A stretch of 10,366 nt of DNA, from assembly GCA_905478725.1 (NCBI GenBank), contig CAJQJT010000164.1:1-10366 (forward strand), given 5' to 3'. The position numbers were made by a program, and so were the translations under genes. This document shows, piece by piece, positions 5,921 through 10,366 of this stretch. The notes beneath the pieces were generated by a model. The model worked only from the letters and a program-made list of their open reading frames with translations, made no database searches and was not told the DNA's origin. This DNA comes from an uncultured Pseudomonadales bacterium. GTDB lineage: Bacteria > Pseudomonadota > Gammaproteobacteria > Pseudomonadales > Porticoccaceae. Within the stretch, counting starts at the first letter, position 1, and the number at the start of each line of letters is the position of its first letter.

Positions 5921-6466
5921 ATGACATTTGAACAGCTGGAAGATCTATTTTTTAAACTGCGAGTAAAGGCCGATCCCTCTGGATTTCATGGCTTTCTCTG
6001 CGGTCGTTTGTGCTGTGGGAAAGTCCCTTTGGATCAGTTGATCGAGACCTCTACTGGTTGGTTGGGGCTATCCGAAGAACAGGCCGATGGCGCGGCCTAT
6101 CCCCTGCGGGATTTTTATGAGACTTCATTGACCAGCCTTGAAGACGTGGCCTTTTTGTTTCAGCCGGTGCTGCCGGATGACGAACTGCCGCTGCCTGAGC
6201 GTTTGGTTGCCGTGGGTCAGTGGTGCAGCAACTATCTCTCCGGTGTCGGCGATGGCATGAGCGACGGCTTTGCGGTGTCTGACGACGTGAAAGAAGCGCT
6301 GGAAGATATCTCTGCTATTGCTCAGATTTCGGTGGATTTTGAAACCGACGATGACGGCGAGCGCGACTACGCTGAATTGATCGAGTATATCCGTATTGCA
6401 GTACAGCTGATTTTCTCTGAGCTGCACCCGGAAGCCGCGGCCAATAGTGGTCCAACTGTTCACTAA
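5921..6466 (+). CDS. ygfB: UPF0149 family protein YgfB
   Basis: A 181-aa, acidic, probably all-helical cytoplasmic protein of the YgfB/YecA family, recognised by the start MTFEQLEDLFFKLR, HGFLCGRLCCG (about 23-33), EDVAFLFQPVLPDDE, the GQWCSNYLSGVG segment and the ending EYIRIAVQLIFSEL. The proteins are similar in order and length to Escherichia YgfB (about 190 aa) and end in the same TVH/TLH tripeptide. No enzyme activity is known for the family. In Pseudomonas aeruginosa YgfB has been linked to control of an amidase gene and beta-lactam tolerance. Whether that applies here is unknown. The ATG at 5921 is chosen because GAGG (5910-5913) sits 7 bases upstream. The longer reading from a GTG at 5861 lacks a ribosome site. 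It leads the ygfB-pepP-ubiH-ubiI run. Confidence 0.92.
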   Translation: MTFEQLEDLFFKLRVKADPSGFHGFLCGRLCCGKVPLDQLIETSTGWLGLSEEQADGAAYPLRDFYETSLTSLEDVAFLFQPVLPDDELPLPERLVAVGQWCSNYLSGVGDGMSDGFAVSDDVKEALEDISAIAQISVDFETDDDGERDYAELIEYIRIAVQLIFSELHPEAAANSGPTVH

Positions 6467-6529
6467 CCGCGTCTAAAGGCTATACCTGCCAAAGGCAATC
6501 CACAGCCAATCCATCCCCAAGGGAGCGCT

Positions 6530-7843
6530 ATGATCACCGTCAAGGAATACGCCGCCCGGCGCAGAGACCTTATGTCGATGATGGCGCCCAACAGCATTGC
6601 CATTATTACTGGCGCTGCGGAAAAGATTCGCTCTCGCGATACTCACTACCCTTATAAGCAATCGACTAGCCTCAGTTATCTCTGCGGCTTTGCCGAGCCC
6701 CAGGCAGTATTGGTGTTAATGCCTGGTCGCGAGCGCGGTCAGTGCCTGCTTTTCTGTCGGGAAAAAGATAAGTTACGTGAGACCTGGGACGGCTATCGTT
6801 CTGGACCTGATGGAGCGGTTGCCGACTTTGGCCTAGATGATGCCTTCCCGATTGACGATCTCGATGAAATTTTGACCGGTATGCTCGAGGGCCGTGAGCG
6901 GGTCTATTATGCGATCGGCAAAGACGCCGACTTTGACCGTCATCTGATGAGCCTGATCAATCAGATTCGCGAGCAGCAAAGTCGTGGCTCTGTGCCTCCT
7001 GGCGAATTCATCGACCTAGATCATCTGGTCAATGAAATGCGCCTGATTAAAACGGCGGCTGAGATTAAGTTAATGCGCAAGGCTGGCGAGATTTCAGCGC
7101 GGGCCCACTGTCGAGCGATGAAAATCAGTCGCCCCGGCATCTATGAATACCAGCTGCAGGCCGAGATCGAACACGAGTTTATGGCCTCTGGTGCTGCGGC
7201 TCCGGCCTACACTAGTATTGTTGGTGGCGGCAAAAATGGCTGCATTCTGCACTACATAGAAAACCGGCAGAAAATTAATGACGGCGATTTAGTGTTGATT
7301 GATGCTGGCTGTGAATATGAAGATTACGCGTCAGACATCACTCGCACCTTCCCAATCAATGGCCAATTTAGCTCAGCGCAGGCGGCGATCTACGATATTG
7401 TTTTGCAGGCTCAGCTTGAAGCCATCGCCAAAATTGTTCCCGGGGCGACCTATAATGTTGCCAATGATGCCACCGTGGCAGTGATCACTGCCGGTCTGCG
7501 AGATGTCGGCATTCTCGATGGCGAGGTCAATGAGCTGATTGAGCTGGAAGCGTACAAAGATTTCTATATGCACAGCTCAGGGCATTGGCTGGGTATGGAT
7601 GTTCACGATGTTGGTGATTATAAAATTGATAACCAGTGGCGTGTCTATGAGCCGGGTATGGTGGTTACCGTGGAGCCGGGCATCTACATCTCTCCTGATA
7701 ACAGCAATGTGGCGGAAAAATGGCGCGGGCTAGCGGTGCGAATAGAGGATGATATAGCAGTGACTAAATCCGGTTGCCAAGATTTAACCTCTGGGGTGCC
7801 CAAAATCCGCAGTGAGATTGAACTGCTTATGGCGACAGGCTAA
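6530..7843 (+). CDS. pepP: Xaa-Pro aminopeptidase (aminopeptidase P, M24B)
   Basis: Cytoplasmic dinuclear manganese peptidase that removes the N-terminal residue from peptides with proline in second position. The 437-aa length is almost the same as Escherichia PepP. Residues about 1-150 form the creatinase-like N-terminal domain (YPYKQSTSLSYLCGF, then FCREKDKLRETWDG). The pita-bread catalytic domain follows from about 175. All five metal ligands are present: Asp258 (LIDAG), Asp269 (SDITRTF), His352 (GHWLGMDVHD), Glu382 (VEPGIY) and Glu406 (RIEDD). The supporting histidines His241, His348 and His359 are also present. The ATG has AAGGGAG just upstream. A 63-base gap separates it from ygfB and 24 bases separate it from ubiH, consistent with one operon. 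The link to ubiquinone genes is conserved synteny without a known functional reason. Confidence 0.97.
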   Translation: MITVKEYAARRRDLMSMMAPNSIAIITGAAEKIRSRDTHYPYKQSTSLSYLCGFAEPQAVLVLMPGRERGQCLLFCREKDKLRETWDGYRSGPDGAVADFGLDDAFPIDDLDEILTGMLEGRERVYYAIGKDADFDRHLMSLINQIREQQSRGSVPPGEFIDLDHLVNEMRLIKTAAEIKLMRKAGEISARAHCRAMKISRPGIYEYQLQAEIEHEFMASGAAAPAYTSIVGGGKNGCILHYIENRQKINDGDLVLIDAGCEYEDYASDITRTFPINGQFSSAQAAIYDIVLQAQLEAIAKIVPGATYNVANDATVAVITAGLRDVGILDGEVNELIELEAYKDFYMHSSGHWLGMDVHDVGDYKIDNQWRVYEPGMVVTVEPGIYISPDNSNVAEKWRGLAVRIEDDIAVTKSGCQDLTSGVPKIRSEIELLMATG

Positions 7844-7863
7844 TGGCTACCCACTAATGGCTA
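7840..7863 (+). repeat. 10-bp direct repeat at the pepP-ubiH junction
   Basis: CTAATGGCTA occurs at 7840-7849 and 7854-7863, spanning the pepP stop codon and most of the 24-base gap before ubiH. It looks like a small duplication that extended the spacer. No regulatory role is evident. Confidence 0.6.
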
Positions 7864-7867
7864 AAGA

Positions 7868-9121
7868 ATGATGAAAGAGATAAACACAGAACGCGCAGAA
7901 AACTACGATCTAGTGATCGTCGGCGGCGGTATGGTGGGCATTAGTCTGGCATTGTTGTTAGCCCAACAGCAGCCGGAATGGAAAGTGCTGCTGCTTGAGG
8001 CTCAGGCCTATGGTAAGTCCGGCAAGCAACAACATCATCCCAGTTTTGACTCGCGCTCAACTGCGCTCTCCTGGAGTAGCCGGAAAATATTCCAAGCTGC
8101 CGGACTCTGGTCAGAATTGGAATCTCATACCAGCGCCATCAACAATATCCATGTCAGTGACCGTGGTCATATTGGCCTAACCAGAATTAGCGCCGAGGAA
8201 GCTGGCGTTGAAGCGCTTGGCTATGTGATTGAAAACCGCTGGATTGGCGCAGTGTTGCTAGGCAGGCTGGCCACCACCTCAGTGGAGATGATGGCCCCAG
8301 AACGTGTCGCAAAAATAACGCCGCTCAAGTCTGGCGTGGGTCTAACTCTGGAGAACAGCGGCGAGACCATTCAAACCTCTCTACTGGTGATCGCCGACGG
8401 GGCCAATTCTCAAACCGCTCAACAGCTCGGTATTCACAGCGATCAGCAGCCCTATGGGCAGCAGGGCATTATTGCCAATATCGGACTGCAAGATGCGCAT
8501 GATGGCGTCGCCTACGAACGCTTTACTGATCAGGGTCCTATGGCCATGTTACCGCTGCCAGATTTTGATGGCAGCCCCCGCTGCGCCCTAGTCTGGACCC
8601 AGCCGCCAGAGCGCGCCGCCGAATTGATGGCCGCCAGCGACGAAGAGTTTTTAAACGCCCTGCAAGAGAGCTTTGGCTATCGCATGGGTACGGTACAGAA
8701 AGTGGGCGAGCGGGTGGCCTATCCGTTGGCGCTGACTACGGCGAGTGAGCAGGTGCGACGCAATGTTGTCGTGCTAGGAAATGCTGCCCACAGTTTGCAC
8801 CCGGTCGCGGGACAGGGTTTTAACCTGTCGTTACGCGATGTGGCGACACTGGCGGATGTACTGGGCAAGGCTAAATTGTCCGGCGCAGACTTCTCCTCCC
8901 TGGAAACCCTTGAAGACTATCAGCAACAGCAGTTGGCGGATCAGCAAAATACCTTGATGTTTAGCGATAACTTACCCAAATTATTTGCTCAGTCCTCCTC
9001 GGTTGTGGCCCTGGGGCGCAACTCTGGGTTGGTGATGATGGACCTGCTGCCGAGTCTGCGCAGCCGCTTTGCGAAATTTGGAATGGGTATGGCCAATAAG
9101 GAGGCTGGACATGGCAGTTAA
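7868..9121 (+). CDS. ubiH: Ubiquinone biosynthesis FAD-dependent hydroxylase, UbiH (2-octaprenyl-6-methoxyphenol hydroxylase)
   Basis: Class A flavoprotein monooxygenase that adds a hydroxyl to the ubiquinone ring using O2 and NAD(P)H, in the cytoplasmic Ubi complex. In Escherichia UbiH acts at ring carbon 1. The 417-aa protein has the FAD Rossmann motif VGGGMVG (18-24) with LLLEAQ at the end of the second strand. The conserved Arg is in FDSRSTALSWSS, the DG motif is ADGANS (176-181), and the GNAAHSLHPVAGQGFNL motif (304-320) binds FAD ribityl and pyrophosphate. The assignment as UbiH rests on the GNAAH...GF form, which resembles Escherichia UbiH, and on position after pepP. LSLRD replaces the usual LGLRD. 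Two adjacent ATGs (7868, 7871) could start it, with only a weak AAAGA upstream. The second fits family N-termini equally well. The 3' end overlaps ubiI. Confidence 0.93.
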   Translation: MMKEINTERAENYDLVIVGGGMVGISLALLLAQQQPEWKVLLLEAQAYGKSGKQQHHPSFDSRSTALSWSSRKIFQAAGLWSELESHTSAINNIHVSDRGHIGLTRISAEEAGVEALGYVIENRWIGAVLLGRLATTSVEMMAPERVAKITPLKSGVGLTLENSGETIQTSLLVIADGANSQTAQQLGIHSDQQPYGQQGIIANIGLQDAHDGVAYERFTDQGPMAMLPLPDFDGSPRCALVWTQPPERAAELMAASDEEFLNALQESFGYRMGTVQKVGERVAYPLALTTASEQVRRNVVVLGNAAHSLHPVAGQGFNLSLRDVATLADVLGKAKLSGADFSSLETLEDYQQQQLADQQNTLMFSDNLPKLFAQSSSVVALGRNSGLVMMDLLPSLRSRFAKFGMGMANKEAGHGS

Positions 9122-10325
9122 AATAGCTCAACAGTGCCGAGAGTACGATGTCATTGTGGTTGGCGCTGGCATGGTTGGGGCCGCTTTTGCCTGTCTCTTG
9201 GGGCGCTCAAATAGCAGCTTGTCTATAGCGTTATTAGAAGCTCGTGCAACTGCCGCTTTTGATTCTGAGCATTTTGATCCGCGGGTCGCAGCGCTCACAG
9301 AAAAGTCTCGAAGCCTATTAGATTGCTGCGGGGCTTGGAACTCAATTGCCGCTCAGCGGGTCAGTGCCTATGGCGCCATGCAGGTCTGGGATGCTGAGGG
9401 CACCGGTGAAATCCATTTTGATTGTCAGGATGTGCAGCAGCCCAATTTGGGCCATATAGTTGAAAACTCTTTAGTGGTCGAATCATTATTGGCTGAGGTC
9501 GACAAGCTGGATAATATTGATTTTCTCTGCCCGGTTAGCGTTGTTCAATACAGTCAGTCGGAGTCTCAGGTCAGCGTTGAATTAAGTAGCGGCGAGCAGC
9601 TAGTGACTCCTCTGCTGGTAGCGGCCGACGGCGGCAATTCAAGTATCAGAGAGCAGTTTAAGTTTGCCACTCGGGAGTGGGATTATGGTCACAGTGCCAT
9701 AGTGACCACAGTGCAAACCGAGTCAGTGCATCAGCAGACTGCTTGGCAACGTTTTATGTCCACGGGGCCACTGGCGTTGTTGCCCTTAAATAAACAGAGC
9801 GATCAGCATTATTGTTCGTTGGTTTGGTCTCAGGAATCCGCTGAAGCCGATCGCTTGATGGCGCTGGATGACGTGGCTTTTTGTGCCGAGTTAAGCCGTG
9901 CCAGTGAACACTGCGTGGGTGAAATTCTCTCTGTGGATAAGCGCTATGCTATTCCATTGCGTCAGCGTCACGCGAAAGATTATGTGGTTGAGCGGGTGGC
10001 ATTGCTGGGGGATGCGGCACATACGATTCATCCGCTGGCGGGGCAGGGGGTCAACCTGGGGTTTGCTGATGTTAAGGCTCTGGTCGATACGCTCTGTGCT
10101 GAAGCCAAGCGAGGCAATGATCTGGGATCACTGATGTGCTTGAATAAATATCAGCGACTGCGAAAACCGGAGAACTTGGCCACTATGGCGGCGATGGAAG
10201 GTTTTAAACGGCTGTTTGCTGCGGACAATGTGGCGGTGAGGTTGTTGCGCAATATGGGGCTTGGCAAGGTGAATCAAATTAAGCCATTGAAGAACGAGAT
10301 TATTAAACAGGTGATGGGGCTTTGA
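9111..10325 (+). CDS. ubiI: Ubiquinone biosynthesis FAD-dependent hydroxylase, UbiI/VisC type
   Basis: Paralogue of the preceding gene; in Escherichia UbiI (VisC) hydroxylates ring carbon 5 of the ubiquinone precursor. The 404-aa protein carries VGAGMVG (17-23), LLEARA (41-46), the Arg of DPRVAALTEKS (56-66), ADGGNSSIR (172-180) and GDAAHTIHPLAGQGVNLGF (300-318), a complete UbiH/F family flavin scaffold. UbiI is assigned from order (pepP-ubiH-ubiI) and length; UbiF or a broad-specificity hydroxylase cannot be excluded without a tree. The start at 9111 is chosen because TAAGGAGG (9097-9104) lies 6 bases upstream, among the best ribosome sites in the window. The longer reading from 9069 would be a ubiH frame shadow. 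The start codon lies 11 bases inside ubiH, which implies coupled translation. Confidence 0.92.
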   Translation: MAVKIAQQCREYDVIVVGAGMVGAAFACLLGRSNSSLSIALLEARATAAFDSEHFDPRVAALTEKSRSLLDCCGAWNSIAAQRVSAYGAMQVWDAEGTGEIHFDCQDVQQPNLGHIVENSLVVESLLAEVDKLDNIDFLCPVSVVQYSQSESQVSVELSSGEQLVTPLLVAADGGNSSIREQFKFATREWDYGHSAIVTTVQTESVHQQTAWQRFMSTGPLALLPLNKQSDQHYCSLVWSQESAEADRLMALDDVAFCAELSRASEHCVGEILSVDKRYAIPLRQRHAKDYVVERVALLGDAAHTIHPLAGQGVNLGFADVKALVDTLCAEAKRGNDLGSLMCLNKYQRLRKPENLATMAAMEGFKRLFAADNVAVRLLRNMGLGKVNQIKPLKNEIIKQVMGL

Positions 10326-10333
10326 TTGAGTTT

Positions 10334-10366
10334 GAGATCCCTCGTCACTTCGCTCTGTCGGGATGA
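10334..10366. repeat. Hairpin-type repeat or terminator after ubiI, cut by the window edge
   Basis: ATCCC (10337-10341) and GGGAT (10360-10364) are inverted, around a core CGTCACTTCGCTC. The wording GAGATCCCTCGTC...CGGGATGA resembles the dispersed GAGATCCCTCG...CTCGGGATGACA intergenic repeats seen in many bacterial genomes. It starts 9 bases after the ubiI stop. It may serve as its terminator, but any U-tract would be outside the window. Confidence 0.45.

Noticed and set aside
9069..9110. N-terminal extension of ubiI by 14 codons
   Set aside because: It lies in an alternative frame of ubiH, shows no family similarity and ignores the strong TAAGGAGG site placed for the ATG at 9111.
1..10366. 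Defence system, phage, integron, CRISPR or secondary-metabolite cluster
   Set aside because: Every sizeable stretch is accounted for by housekeeping genes in conserved order; no transposase, integrase, repeat-spacer array or unknown large gene is present.

Overview
The window is ordinary core chromosome of a gammaproteobacterium. The strongest evidence is the cluster fau (ygfA) - 6S RNA - zapA - small coiled-coil gene, divergent from ygfB - pepP - ubiH - ubiI. To my knowledge this is the arrangement found in Escherichia, Pseudomonas and relatives. The divergent rpiA/ilvA pair resembles the arrangement in Pseudomonas. Base composition looks moderate, and there are no insertion sequences, phage genes, CRISPR arrays or tRNAs. 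A marine cellvibrionad-like lineage is my guess and is not proven by the sequence.

Layout, left to right. Positions 1-535 (minus) hold the N-terminal part of a PfkB-family, adenosine-kinase-like gene cut by the window edge. Just upstream of it is rpiA (minus). A short divergent promoter region separates rpiA from ilvA (plus). ilvA converges on pyk (minus), and the gap between them holds a 16-bp tandem repeat and a perfect 24-bp palindrome. pyk overlaps the end of fau by 19 bases. Upstream of fau lie 6S RNA (ssrS), zapA and a 66-aa ZapB-like coiled-coil gene, all on the minus strand and fed by a good sigma70 promoter at 5814-5842. Divergently on the plus strand run ygfB, pepP, ubiH and ubiI. 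ubiI starts inside the end of ubiH behind a near-perfect Shine-Dalgarno sequence. The last 40 bases look like the start of a dispersed hairpin repeat or a terminator.

Functionally, the genes cover the non-oxidative pentose phosphate pathway (rpiA), purine nucleoside salvage (kinase, probable), isoleucine synthesis (ilvA), lower glycolysis (pyk), folate repair (fau), Z-ring assembly (zapA and its coiled-coil neighbour), global control of RNA polymerase (6S RNA), proline-peptide turnover (pepP) and aerobic ubiquinone hydroxylation (ubiH, ubiI).

I found no previously undescribed multi-gene system. The points worth a second look are the unannotated 6S RNA with its predicted pRNA start site and an upstream 12-bp-phased repeat, the placement of pyk in the fau operon, the variant motifs in pyk, and the structured ilvA/pyk gap.
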